64,000 nucleotides of DNA, from assembly GCF_036763085.1 (NCBI RefSeq), contig NZ_JBAIYU010000009.1, positions 1 to 64,000 on the forward strand, in the 5' to 3' direction. The stretch comes from JBAIYU01 sp036763085 (lineage in GTDB: Bacteria; Bacillota; Negativicutes; DSM-1736; Dendrosporobacteraceae). The position numbers and the translations under genes are program-made. How positions within the stretch are numbered: the first letter of the stretch is position 1; every line of letters starts with the position of its first letter. Positions 6,565 through 14,827 of this stretch are shown here, piece by piece. The notes below the pieces were generated by a model. The model had not been told where the DNA came from. It was given only the letters and a program-made list of their open reading frames with translations, and did not search any database.

Positions 6565-7686
6565 ATGTCTAATAAACCACCAAGTCGCGGTTCTCATAAT
6601 TCGATGAGGAATAATGATACCAGCCAAACTGAAGAGCACCATTTCCGTTATGTGGATCCTGCAGAACGTTGGCGACAAGAATATGAACGCCATAATTCAG
6701 CTGAGGAAAAATTGACCAAACTAAGTAAGTTAAATTATGAGCCATTTGAATATGCACCAATGCTTGTAAAGGTACCATGGAAAGAACGGCAGGTCCCTGA
6801 TTTTAGTTTTTTAATCGAGGATGCAAAACAAGCTGCCGAAAGTAAATATTTTATACCTGTCGCGGTTCGGCTTGCGGGTTTTTTCTTAAGTATTCTTATT
6901 TTAATATATAGCACAAGTACAATGTTCTTATGGGCTGCTGGTACAGTTTCAATAACCTTGTTAATAAATTTATTTTTAATAATACAGCAACGACACAAAG
7001 CAGTAGAAGTTGCCGTTACCCAAGCACGATTTGATGTTGAGACTCGAACTGAACAAGAGCGGGAGCTTATTGAAAACGCAAGATTGCAACACGAAACGAG
7101 CGAACAGGAAAGGATCGCTCTAATAGAGAAACTGCTTCAAGGTGACGTACCGACAATCTTCCTACGACTTGATACTGTACTAACTAAATTAGATCTGCCA
7201 TTCCCTATTGCAGTAGATATTGATATATATTCTAGTATTCCTTTAGTGCAAGTTTGGCTTCCTTCTAAAGCTATAATACCTACGCAAGTTTGTGCATTAT
7301 TAACCTCGGGCCGCGTAAAATATACGGATAAAGAAACGCGGACAATACATAAGCAATACATAGAAGCATGTTCAGCAGTGATAATGCAGGTTGTTTCTAC
7401 TATATATGCAAACATTCCTACAGTTGATCGCCTCTATATATGGGGAATGTTAAAAAATATACCTGAAAATGAATGCTTATTTGATATAGTAGCTAATCGT
7501 GAAAATATTGTAAATGCATGTAAGGCTGAAAATGGAATAAGTGCTATAAACCAATTAAATTGTAAACTCGAAACAGATACAATGCTGAATTTAAAGCCTT
7601 TGCATCAAGAGCAGCCCGAGGAGTGGGGCAAGGTACCTTCTCAGCTTATTCGCAGTCTGAATATAAAAATTTTCAGTAATAAATAG
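6565..7686 (+). CDS. Hypothetical membrane-anchored coiled-coil protein, 373 aa
   Basis: Family not recognised. An N-terminal soluble part of about 98 residues is rich in polar and charged residues; two adjacent membrane segments follow (about 99-117 and 120-140); residues 143-185 are highly charged and helical with QARFDVETRTEQEREL, likely a coiled coil; the last 190 residues form a mixed alpha/beta domain with no motif I can name. There is no signal peptidase site, so both ends are probably cytoplasmic with a short hairpin in the membrane. The ATG follows AGGGTGGGG. A Spo0A-box match lies about 80 bases upstream, which might hint at a sporulation link. Confidence 0.75.
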   Translation: MSNKPPSRGSHNSMRNNDTSQTEEHHFRYVDPAERWRQEYERHNSAEEKLTKLSKLNYEPFEYAPMLVKVPWKERQVPDFSFLIEDAKQAAESKYFIPVAVRLAGFFLSILILIYSTSTMFLWAAGTVSITLLINLFLIIQQRHKAVEVAVTQARFDVETRTEQERELIENARLQHETSEQERIALIEKLLQGDVPTIFLRLDTVLTKLDLPFPIAVDIDIYSSIPLVQVWLPSKAIIPTQVCALLTSGRVKYTDKETRTIHKQYIEACSAVIMQVVSTIYANIPTVDRLYIWGMLKNIPENECLFDIVANRENIVNACKAENGISAINQLNCKLETDTMLNLKPLHQEQPEEWGKVPSQLIRSLNIKIFSNK

Positions 7687-7778
7687 GAAAAAATAACATA
7701 AAATAAAAGGAATTCCTACTTATTAGTGGAATATAATTATTGAATAAAAGAAGATACAAATTAGGAGGTTTGATTCTC

Positions 7779-8174
7779 ATGAAAATTGCCGATATTATTC
7801 AAAGTGCCGATTGGAAAGCGGAGAAACACGTGCCAGTAATTGATGCGCCAGAAGCGGTTAAAGCTGGAGAGAAGGTTACTGTTGAAGTATGTGTGGGTAA
7901 AGAAATTCCACATCCTAATACTACTGAACATAATATACGCTGGATTAAGTTATACTTTAAACCAGACAATGGAAAGTTTCCGTATGAAGTAGCATGTTTT
8001 GAGTTTAATGTTCATGGTGAATCAACTGAAGGACCTAACAAAGGACCTGTATATACCGAGCCTTTTGGCAAAGCAGTTTTGAAACTTTCAACTTCAGGTA
8101 CGTTTTTAGCTACAGCTTATTGTAATATTCATGGTCTATGGGAAAGCAACAAAGTAATTAAAGTAGAAGAGTAA
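7779..8174 (+). CDS. Superoxide reductase (class II, neelaredoxin type)
   Basis: Reduces superoxide to hydrogen peroxide without making oxygen, an anaerobe's defence in the cytoplasm. The 131-residue protein has the ligands of the Fe(His)4Cys centre: Glu-Lys-His in EKHVPVID near residue 18, two His in HPNTTEHNIRW, and Cys and His in AYCNIHGLW. It lacks the N-terminal desulforedoxin domain of class I enzymes. The start at 7779 is chosen because AGGAGG precedes it and the protein then begins MKIADII; an upstream TTG would include the ribosome binding site. A terminator follows. Confidence 0.92.
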   Translation: MKIADIIQSADWKAEKHVPVIDAPEAVKAGEKVTVEVCVGKEIPHPNTTEHNIRWIKLYFKPDNGKFPYEVACFEFNVHGESTEGPNKGPVYTEPFGKAVLKLSTSGTFLATAYCNIHGLWESNKVIKVEE

Positions 8175-8176
8175 TA

Positions 8177-8206
8177 AAAATCCCGGCTAATTGCCGGGAT
8201 TTTTGC
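8177..8206 (+). terminator. Terminator after superoxide reductase gene
   Basis: Stem AAATCCCGGC / GCCGGGATTT with T-run directly after the stop codon. Confidence 0.9.
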
Positions 8207-8371
8207 TATTTATGTTTGGATGTCGTTTTTTAGTGTTATAATCTCTTTTAGTTCATCAATGTAATATGTAAATTTTTTGTCGTATGTCCACTTGTAAGAG
8301 GGATTTGTGTTTTTATGGAGAATATCTATTTATAGTAATAAAACTAATGAGCTTCTTATAGGGGGATGGGA

Positions 8372-9598
8372 ATGGCACTAATTGTGAAAAAATTCGGTGG
8401 TAGTTCTGTAGCAACCACTGAAAAAATACTGGCTGTAGCTCAGCGGATTTTAAAAGATAAACAGCCGGAAGACAAAGTAGTTATAGTTGTTTCAGCTATG
8501 GGGGACACAACTGACGATTTAATAACGTTGGCTAAAAATATAACTTCAGAACCATATGTATATACTCGCGAAATTGACATGCTGTTATCTACAGGTGAGC
8601 AAGTATCTATTGCTCTTTTAGCAATGGCATTCAATAGCCTAGGACAGCCTGCGATTTCTTTAACTGGTCCACAAGCCGGGGTAGTTTCAAATAATGTTCA
8701 TACTAAAGGAAAGATTATTGATGTTAATCCAAAGCGGGTATTGGAAGAATTAGATAAGGGGAAAATTGTAGTAGTAGCAGGTTTCCAAGGCATTAATCGT
8801 TTAGGGGATGTAACTACACTCGGTAGAGGCGGATCTGATACTTCTGCTGTCGCCTTAGCGGGAGCTCTAAAAGCAGACTCCTGTGAAATTTTCACTGATG
8901 TTGATGGAGTATATTCAGCCGATCCACGAGTGGTTAAAAATGCAAGAAAGATGCGAGAAATAACTTATAACGAAATGCTTGAAATGGCTCGTTTAGGAGC
9001 TGTTGTTATGCAACCAAGATCGGTAGAGATGGGCAAGCATTTTGGTGTGCCTATTCATGTTAGATCAACATTTACGCAGCAAGCCGGGACAATAATCAGG
9101 GAGGAATATACTGTGGAAGAAAAAGAGTTTACTATTAGAGGCGTAACTCACGATAACGATGTTGCTAAGATAGCTGTTTTAGGTGTACCTAATCGTCCAG
9201 GTATCGCCTATACTATATTTTCCGCTTTAGCAGACGCTAATATTGACGTAGATATGATAGTACAAAGTATCCGCAACTCTGAAACTGATATAATTGACAT
9301 GGTTTTCACAGTATCAACTACTGATTTAAGCCAAGCTAAGTCAATCGTTGAAAAAACAGCACAGAAGCTTGAGGCTTATGGGGTAAGCGTTGACGAAGAT
9401 GTTGCCAAGGTATCGGTAGTAGGCGCCGGAATGTTTGGCAGCCCTGGCATTGCTGCTGCTATGTTTGGTGCATTGTCGAGCTCAGGCGTTAATATTGAGG
9501 TTATCAGCACTTCTGAGATTAGTATTTCTTGCCTAATAAAAGGAAGTCAGGTCAAAGAAGCGGTAAATGCCATACATGAGAAGTTCTTTCCACAATAG
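8372..9598 (+). CDS. lysC: Aspartate kinase
   Basis: Phosphorylates aspartate in the first step of Lys, Thr, Met and diaminopimelate synthesis. The 408-residue chain has the kinase signature VKKFGGSSV at the N-terminus, the FTDVDGVYSADPR region near residues 170-183, and two C-terminal ACT domains for allosteric control (roughly residues 265-400). The start at 8372 is preferred because AGGGGG lies six bases upstream; the ATG at 8366 has no room for it. It stands alone with a terminator behind. Feedback ligand (Lys or Thr) cannot be told. No lysine riboswitch was seen in the 160-base upstream gap. Confidence 0.92.
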   Translation: MALIVKKFGGSSVATTEKILAVAQRILKDKQPEDKVVIVVSAMGDTTDDLITLAKNITSEPYVYTREIDMLLSTGEQVSIALLAMAFNSLGQPAISLTGPQAGVVSNNVHTKGKIIDVNPKRVLEELDKGKIVVVAGFQGINRLGDVTTLGRGGSDTSAVALAGALKADSCEIFTDVDGVYSADPRVVKNARKMREITYNEMLEMARLGAVVMQPRSVEMGKHFGVPIHVRSTFTQQAGTIIREEYTVEEKEFTIRGVTHDNDVAKIAVLGVPNRPGIAYTIFSALADANIDVDMIVQSIRNSETDIIDMVFTVSTTDLSQAKSIVEKTAQKLEAYGVSVDEDVAKVSVVGAGMFGSPGIAAAMFGALSSSGVNIEVISTSEISISCLIKGSQVKEAVNAIHEKFFPQ

Positions 9599-9612
9599 AT
9601 AATGAATATTTT

Positions 9613-9645
9613 AAAGCATCTTCTTCCGAGGATGCTTTTTTATTC
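9613..9645 (+). terminator. Terminator after aspartate kinase
   Basis: Stem AAAGCATC / GATGCTTT with a T-rich tail 15 bases after the stop codon. Confidence 0.88.
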
Positions 9646-9665
9646 TTTTTTTTGGCTAGATAGGT

Positions 9666-9738
9666 GGCTAGGAGAATAAATTGTTAACGCTACAACGCTG
9701 GCGCTCACTTACTATTTTAATAATCTATTCTCCTAGCC
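9666..9738. repeat. 73-bp inverted-repeat element
   Basis: GGCTAGGAGAATA at 9666-9678 is repeated exactly in inverted form at 9726-9738, flanking a 47-base spacer; after one mismatch a few more bases pair. The arrangement is that of a short palindromic repeat or a long-looped hairpin. No second copy was found in the window. Confidence 0.55.
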
Positions 9739-9814
9739 TTAGTTGAGGTATCAAATAGTAGACGCTTAAACTGGATCCATTTTATTTACATAAAACAAAG
9801 AGTAATATACTAAA

Positions 9815-9847
9815 ATAATAAGCCTGCCAGTAATTGGCGGGCTTATT
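9815..9847. terminator. Terminator-like hairpin without an assigned gene
   Basis: AATAAGCCTGCCA / TTGGCGGGCTTATT forms a 13-14 pair stem with a short loop. It has a modest T-tract on the plus side and an A/T tail on the other. No gene ends here, so it may terminate a small RNA or block read-through. Confidence 0.5.
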
Positions 9848-10111
9848 TACATTACATGATGCAGGAATTATGTAAACTTAGCAGAATTACTTTAGCATAA
9901 CAGAATATACTTATTGCCGTATCGCTTGAGTTTTAGGGATTGGCTCGGCTAGATGCGAAATAAGAAATAACTTGTATTCGGTGAAAGAAGTGTAATAGGT
10001 ATGAGGAAACGTGGACACTCATAACAAAAGACTTCTCAGTAACTGAAACAGGGAAATTTACAAAATCTGTTTCAAATAATCCTAAAAATCTAAAACTGAG
10101 GAGTAGAAGAA

Positions 10112-10972
10112 ATGAAAAAGAAAATTCTTGCAGCTGCTGTACTTGCAGCAATGACTCTTTCCACTGCTTCCGTTTTCGCTTCCCCTGCATTCTCTGGTGA
10201 CAGTAAAATCGAGTTTATCAACAAAGACTCCGGCAGCGACCTTTCCAGCCGTTTTCGTTTAAACGTGGATGCTTCAATTGATGAAAATCTTAATGTGCAC
10301 GCTCGCTATAACACTGGTGGATATAGCATAAGCGATGGCGCAGCAACTGTAGATGCTTCTATTGACCAAGCATATATTGGTGCAATTATTAAAGACAGTG
10401 AAATCAGAGTGGGTCGTCAATCGTTATGGTTAGGCAAAGGTATGTTGATGGATGGTGACGCATTTAACGGTGTTCAAGTAGCTACTGGTATTGATAATGT
10501 TGCGATAACAGCTTTCACAGGTAAAGATGCTAATCATGACAAGACTACTCAAGCTGAAATTGGTACTTCTTTCGGTAATGTAAATGTTGGTGCTAACTAT
10601 CTTAAACTAGATGACACAAAATTCTATGGAATTAATTTTGATACTAAAGTAGCGGAAAATACAGTGCTTAATGTTGAATATGTAAAAAACACTACAGATA
10701 AGAACGACGGCTACATTGCTGAATTAAAAGTAGGCGAAGCAGTAAAAAAAGGTGATTTCGACTATGCTGTTTCCTACAGAAATATCGAAGATGGAGCAGT
10801 AACTGGATATTCAACAGATTCACAATTTAATGATTCTAAAGGTTTCCGTGTAGCGGCAAACTACAAAGTTTCAGACAACTCGACTTTAAATATTAAACAA
10901 GATATTGCTGAAAATAATGCTGGCAGCAGCGACAAAAAATTCACTGATATCACTTTCTCCGTTAACTTCTAA
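10112..10972 (+). CDS. Putative outer-membrane porin
   Basis: A 286-residue secreted protein with a clear signal peptide (MKKKILAAAVLAAM, cleavage near ASVFAS-PAF around residue 24). The mature part is made of short alternating beta strands rich in Asp, Asn, Thr and aromatic residues, and it ends FTDITFSVNF with the C-terminal Phe typical of outer-membrane beta-barrels. Putative porins of this style are common in diderm Negativicutes. Substrate is unknown. GAGGAG precedes the ATG and a strong terminator follows, consistent with an abundant protein. No SLH domain is present. Confidence 0.8.
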   Translation: MKKKILAAAVLAAMTLSTASVFASPAFSGDSKIEFINKDSGSDLSSRFRLNVDASIDENLNVHARYNTGGYSISDGAATVDASIDQAYIGAIIKDSEIRVGRQSLWLGKGMLMDGDAFNGVQVATGIDNVAITAFTGKDANHDKTTQAEIGTSFGNVNVGANYLKLDDTKFYGINFDTKVAENTVLNVEYVKNTTDKNDGYIAELKVGEAVKKGDFDYAVSYRNIEDGAVTGYSTDSQFNDSKGFRVAANYKVSDNSTLNIKQDIAENNAGSSDKKFTDITFSVNF

Positions 10973-11010
10973 GTTAAGATCCAGTAAAATATTTGCACAC
11001 ACACGCACTT

Positions 11011-11040
11011 AAGCGGCTCTGTAAAGAGCCGTTTTTTTTG
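11011..11040 (+). terminator. Terminator after porin gene
   Basis: Stem CGGCTCT / AGAGCCG followed by eight T. Confidence 0.92.
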
Positions 11041-11055
11041 ACCAAAATTTTCAAG

Positions 11056-11085
11056 GTATCAACTTTTTTATGTTGTGGCATTCTA
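11056..11085 (+). promoter_or_regulatory. Sigma-G-like promoter of the SASP gene
   Basis: GTATC at 11056-11060 and CATTCTA at 11079-11085, separated by 18 bases, fit the forespore sigma-G pattern (-10 CATNNTA). The position, 45 bases before the start codon of a SASP gene, supports it. Confidence 0.5.
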
Positions 11086-11129
11086 TTATCAGATACCACA
11101 AAAAAATTATTTAAACGGAGGTTTTGCGT

Positions 11130-11333
11130 ATGTCAAGAAGCAGAAAACCTGTTAATCCTGCAGCACAAGAAGCTCTTAATCGTTTAAAAGAAGAAACAGC
11201 GGCTGAAATCGGCTTGAAGGATTACAACAACACCTATAAAGGTGCATTAACTTCAGCTGACAACGGACGCGTAGGTGGTCAAATGGTACGCAAAATGATC
11301 CAGGCTCAAGAATCAAAATTTGCTGGTAAATAA
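11130..11333 (+). CDS. Alpha/beta-type small acid-soluble spore protein
   Basis: DNA-binding protein made in the forespore that coats and protects spore DNA and is degraded at germination. The 67-residue chain carries the family features: NPAAQEALNRLKEETAAEIG, containing the EIG site cut by the germination protease, and the GGQMVRKMI motif near the C-terminus. The ATG at 11130 has GGAGG upstream; an in-frame TTG two codons earlier is less likely. It lies just behind a sigma-G-like promoter and ahead of a terminator. It shows that the organism belongs to a spore-forming lineage. Confidence 0.95.
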   Translation: MSRSRKPVNPAAQEALNRLKEETAAEIGLKDYNNTYKGALTSADNGRVGGQMVRKMIQAQESKFAGK

Positions 11334-11358
11334 GTAATCAGTTTTACGGAACCCTCTT

Positions 11359-11390
11359 AGCAGGCCTATTATGGCCTGCTTTAATTTTTG
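11359..11390 (+). terminator. Terminator after SASP gene
   Basis: Stem AGCAGGCC / GGCCTGCT with a six-base loop and a T-rich tail. Confidence 0.85.
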
Positions 11391-11584
11391 AGTAAAAAGG
11401 TTAAAAGGAATATTTGAATTAATTAAGAAATAAATGAAAGAATGGTTATTGTTTTTCATTACAGAGCATCTAATTGCCAGTCTCAGTGCAGTGAAGTATT
11501 TTCGATAGCAGCAATAGGTATTATTTTAAGTGGTTAAACTATCGCTAAAAGCGAGGGATATATGGATATTAGGAGGGGATAATT

Positions 11585-12877
11585 TTGGAAAAGGTATTAA
11601 TTAAAAACCTAAAAAACCACGTAGGGCAGCAAGTTGCGACTGAAGGATGGCTTTACAATATTCGTTCATCAGGGAAGATAGCTTTTTTAATTGTTAGAGA
11701 TGGCAGCGGTTTAATGCAGGGCGTGACAGTTAAGAAAGAAGTAGGCGAAGAGGTTTTTGCAGATGCAAAAAAACTAACTCAGGAAAGTGCTATTAAGGTA
11801 ACAGGTATAGTAAGAGAAGAGCCCCGTTCTGTCGGCGGTTTTGAAATGCAAGTAACAGGACTGGAAATAGTTAGTATTGCTCATGATTATCCAATTACAC
11901 ATAAAGAACATGGTGTGGAATTTTTAGCAGAACACAGGCATCTTTGGATTCGTGCCCCCAAACAGGTTGCTATTTTACGTGTGAGGTCAGAAATTGAGCA
12001 TGCAATTCGTGATTTTTTTTATGAGCGCGATTTTGTATTAGCCGATGCACCCATAATTACTCCAGCGGCATGCGAAGGAACGACTACGTTATTTGAACTT
12101 GATTATCATGGAGAAAAAGGATTTTTATCACAAAGTGGTCAGTTATATAATGAAGCGACAGCTTTAGCGCTTGGAAGAATTTATTGTTTTGGTCCAACCT
12201 TTAGAGCAGAGAAGTCTAAAACTCGCCGTCATCTCATGGAGTTTTGGATGGTAGAAGCTGAAATGGCCTACTGTGACATGGATGAGAATATAAAAGTTCA
12301 AGAGGAAATGATATATTATGTAATTCAAAGAATTCTAAAAAGATGTGCAAACGAGCTGCGTATACTAGAGCGTGATTTAACGAAACTAGAAAATATCAAG
12401 CTGCCATTTCCACGCATAAGTTATACAGAAGCTGTTGAAATTCTAAAGAAAGCTGGCGAGGAATTTATATGGGGAGACGATTTTGGTGCTCCTCACGAAA
12501 CACTTATATCTAATCATTTTAATGCTCCAGTATTTGTACATCGATATCCAACTGAAATTAAAGCATTTTATATGAAGCCCGACCCTGATAATCCTAAAGT
12601 CGCGTTAGGTGCTGATTTGCTGGCTCCAGAGGGTTATGGTGAAATCATCGGCGGTGGTCAGAGGTTGGACGATCTTGATCTGCTTGTTGAAAGAATAAAA
12701 GAGCATAAGTTGCCGATGGAAGCATTTGAATGGTATGTAGATCTTCGTAGATTTGGGTCAGTCCCTCATGCTGGCTTTGGTTTAGGCATTGAGAGAACTG
12801 TTGCATGGTTATGTGGCTTGGATCATGTTAGGGAAACAATACCATTTCCAAGATTATTGCATAAAATGTATCCATAG
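11585..12877 (+). CDS. asnS: Asparagine--tRNA ligase
   Basis: Charges tRNA-Asn with asparagine. The 430-residue class II synthetase has an N-terminal OB-fold anticodon-binding domain (about 1-105), then the catalytic core with motif 2 FRAEKSKTRRHLMEFWMVEAE and motif 3 GFGLGIERTVAWLCG. Direct-type Asn specificity rather than Asp is supported by the short length and by lack of the GAD insertion of bacterial AspRS. The start is a TTG at 11585 after TAGGAGGGG. No T-box leader is visible in the 200 bases upstream. Confidence 0.93.
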   Translation: MEKVLIKNLKNHVGQQVATEGWLYNIRSSGKIAFLIVRDGSGLMQGVTVKKEVGEEVFADAKKLTQESAIKVTGIVREEPRSVGGFEMQVTGLEIVSIAHDYPITHKEHGVEFLAEHRHLWIRAPKQVAILRVRSEIEHAIRDFFYERDFVLADAPIITPAACEGTTTLFELDYHGEKGFLSQSGQLYNEATALALGRIYCFGPTFRAEKSKTRRHLMEFWMVEAEMAYCDMDENIKVQEEMIYYVIQRILKRCANELRILERDLTKLENIKLPFPRISYTEAVEILKKAGEEFIWGDDFGAPHETLISNHFNAPVFVHRYPTEIKAFYMKPDPDNPKVALGADLLAPEGYGEIIGGGQRLDDLDLLVERIKEHKLPMEAFEWYVDLRRFGSVPHAGFGLGIERTVAWLCGLDHVRETIPFPRLLHKMYP

Positions 12878-12945
12878 TGATAATTTTTGTCGATTGCCCG
12901 GGAAATAATGATAAAGATCACCCTTTATTTACATAATTTACTGAA

Positions 12946-12976
12946 TTTACAATTATCACTAAAAACTGTGTATACT
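12946..12976 (+). promoter_or_regulatory. Putative promoter of aminotransferase gene
   Basis: TTTACA (12946-12951) and TATACT (12971-12976) separated by 19 bases, about 110 bases before the start codon. A seven-pair hairpin, AATCGCT / AGCGATT, lies just before the ribosome binding site. Confidence 0.4.
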
Positions 12977-13087
12977 TTAGTTCATGGCAGGAGATTAGAA
13001 GTTTATAACAAATATAAGTATATTGTGTCTAATACTAACCGATCACAATCGCTATTTAAGCGATTACGATATAAAGGGGGGGAAAGC

Positions 13088-14335
13088 ATGACTTTTAGTC
13101 TTGCTGCATCACATGCTAAGGGCAAATTTGCCACAGATAAAATTTTCGGTGCAAGCGGTGCTGCTGCTCAAGCTACCGCAAAATATGGTAAGGATAAAGT
13201 TGTAAATGCTACAATTGGCGCATTTATGGACGATCAAGAAACATTAGCTTGCATCCCAACAGTTGAAAAAGTACTGCGTAACTTACCAATAAATGAAATA
13301 ATTAGTTATGCACCAATAGCCGGCCTTCCAAGTTTTTTAGAAGCTGCCGTGAATCTTACTTTTGCGGATAATAAACCTGACGCTTATATTGATGCTGTTG
13401 CCACAGCTGGCGGCTCAGGCGTGCTTCATCATGCAATCTGGAATTACTCTGAAATTGGCGATACAGTAATTACTTCAGACTGGTACTGGGGACCGTATGA
13501 GGTGCTCTGTGAAGACGCACTTCGTAAGCTAGATACTTTCGTACTGTTTGACGAAAAACTTAACTTCAACATAAATTCTTTTGCTGATAAAGTAAGCAGC
13601 CTGCTCGAAAAGCAGGATAATCTTATTGTTATCTTAAATGCACCCGCACATAATCCTACAGGATATAGTTTAACGGACAGTGAATGGGATCAAGTTATCC
13701 AAGTTTGTAAGGAACAAGCTAAAAACACCCAAAAACGCATTGTACTATTAGTTGATATTGCATATCTTGATTTTGCTGGTGAAAAAAATTCTTGCAGAAC
13801 CTTCCTCAAGAAGTTTGGCGAATTACCATCGAATATTCTAACTATATTAGCTTTTAGTATGTCTAAAGGTTACACTATGTATGGTCAGCGCACCGGCGCT
13901 ATGATAGGCGTGTCTTCCGATAAAGAAGTTATGCGTGAATTTGTTAATATAAACCAATTCACAAGCAGAGCAACCTGGTCAAATATAAATCGTGGTGCTA
14001 TGAGTTTATTAGCAACTGTGTATAATGACAAAGCTTTATTAGCTCAAGTTGAAAATGAGAGAAACTCATTCTACCAACTTATCCGCAATCGTGCCGATAT
14101 ATTTATGCGGGAGGCGCAAGCGTCTGGTTTAGATATGCTTCCATACCGAGCTGGTTTCTTTTTAACCATTCCTGCTAATGATCCTGATGCTGTTTGCGAT
14201 AAACTTCATGATGAATTGATATATGCAGTACCATTAGCAAAAGGTGTACGAATTGCTGTTTGTGCAGTTCCATCAACTAAGATTACTGGTATGGCAGATA
14301 AGGTGCAAAGAGCTATTCAAGCAGTTGGAAAATAA
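13088..14335 (+). CDS. Class I/II pyridoxal-phosphate aminotransferase
   Basis: A 415-residue fold-type I aminotransferase, likely acting on aspartate or aromatic amino acids. Visible features are the ILNAPAHNPTGYSL motif with the cofactor-contacting Asn, DIAYLDF with the conserved Asp and Tyr, and SMSKGYTMYGQRTG with the Schiff-base Lys. The start is set at 13088, where AAAGGGGGGG precedes the ATG; the open frame runs 67 codons further upstream with no ribosome binding site and covers a promoter. Exact substrate is not determinable. Confidence 0.85.
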   Translation: MTFSLAASHAKGKFATDKIFGASGAAAQATAKYGKDKVVNATIGAFMDDQETLACIPTVEKVLRNLPINEIISYAPIAGLPSFLEAAVNLTFADNKPDAYIDAVATAGGSGVLHHAIWNYSEIGDTVITSDWYWGPYEVLCEDALRKLDTFVLFDEKLNFNINSFADKVSSLLEKQDNLIVILNAPAHNPTGYSLTDSEWDQVIQVCKEQAKNTQKRIVLLVDIAYLDFAGEKNSCRTFLKKFGELPSNILTILAFSMSKGYTMYGQRTGAMIGVSSDKEVMREFVNINQFTSRATWSNINRGAMSLLATVYNDKALLAQVENERNSFYQLIRNRADIFMREAQASGLDMLPYRAGFFLTIPANDPDAVCDKLHDELIYAVPLAKGVRIAVCAVPSTKITGMADKVQRAIQAVGK

Positions 14336-14346
14336 GATATTGAATA

Positions 14347-14401
14347 GAAAGACTTTTCTTGCTCTATTTTGAATTAGCAAGTGAAGTCTTTCTCCTTTTT
14401 T
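14347..14401 (+). terminator. Terminator after aminotransferase gene
   Basis: Long imperfect stem GAAAGACTT..CTTGCT / AGCAAG..AAGTCTTTC followed by CCTTTTTT. Confidence 0.8.
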
Positions 14402-14503
14402 GTCTTACCTATTATCATAGAGACCGAAAATATTTTACATAAATTACCCATTATTAAGCAGTCCAACTCCTGGGGATAATAATTCAGGAAGGCGGTGATA
14501 AAT

Positions 14504-14686
14504 ATGGGTTGTCGACGCAAAAAAAATATATTTTCACGAAATGAGTCTGTTGGAGCAGGTGTTTGGCTGCTCCATATTCTGAGTGCAATTTTAGTTTTCA
14601 TTTGGGGTATACGCTTTGCTATTAGAAGAGCTCCTTTATCAATAGTTGGATATCGACTTTTTAAGATGTTATTGAAGCATAGATAG
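14504..14686 (+). CDS. Small membrane protein, 60 aa
   Basis: Unknown function. The product starts with a basic segment MGCRRKKNIFSR, has one membrane helix (about residues 21-41, HILSAILVFIWGIRFAI) and a basic tail. The charge pattern predicts either orientation. I prefer the ATG at 14504, eight bases after GGAAGGCGG, over the GTG at 14495. It is flanked by terminators on both sides and so is probably transcribed alone. Confidence 0.6.
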   Translation: MGCRRKKNIFSRNESVGAGVWLLHILSAILVFIWGIRFAIRRAPLSIVGYRLFKMLLKHR

Positions 14687-14691
14687 AAAAA

Positions 14692-14734
14692 TGAGGAAGA
14701 ATGACGAAATTTATCATTCTTTCTCACTTTTTTA
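14692..14734 (+). terminator. Terminator after small membrane protein gene
   Basis: Stem TGAGGAAGAATGA / TCATTCTTTCTCA with one mismatch and a following T-run. Confidence 0.8.
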
Positions 14735-14827
14735 TAGTTATTGTATTATTTATATATTGGTGATATAGTAATTTTGTATGCATAAAAACTTTCTATAAGA
14801 TACTAAAACGCAATTTGGAGGTTAGGT

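Larger units (their letters stand above)
9646..10111. other. Gene-poor region upstream of the porin gene
   Basis: About 465 bases without a supported gene. It holds a 13-base perfect inverted repeat (9666-9738) and a terminator-like hairpin (9815-9847). The last 200 bases are the presumed promoter and untranslated leader of the porin gene. No open frame with a ribosome binding site was found. Confidence 0.6.

Noticed and set aside
8207..8365. Minus-strand frame coding for a segment ending YKWTYDKKFTYYIDELKEI
   Set aside because: It looks somewhat protein-like, but there is no usable start codon or ribosome binding site and an in-frame stop lies just upstream. It could be a gene remnant; evidence too thin to list.
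8207..8371. Lysine riboswitch upstream of aspartate kinase
   Set aside because: I looked for it because lysC is often so controlled; none of the conserved L-box segments is visible and the gap is too short.
12887..13087. N-terminal extension of the aminotransferase
   Set aside because: The frame is open, but it lacks a ribosome binding site and contains the promoter; the ATG at 13088 has a strong site.
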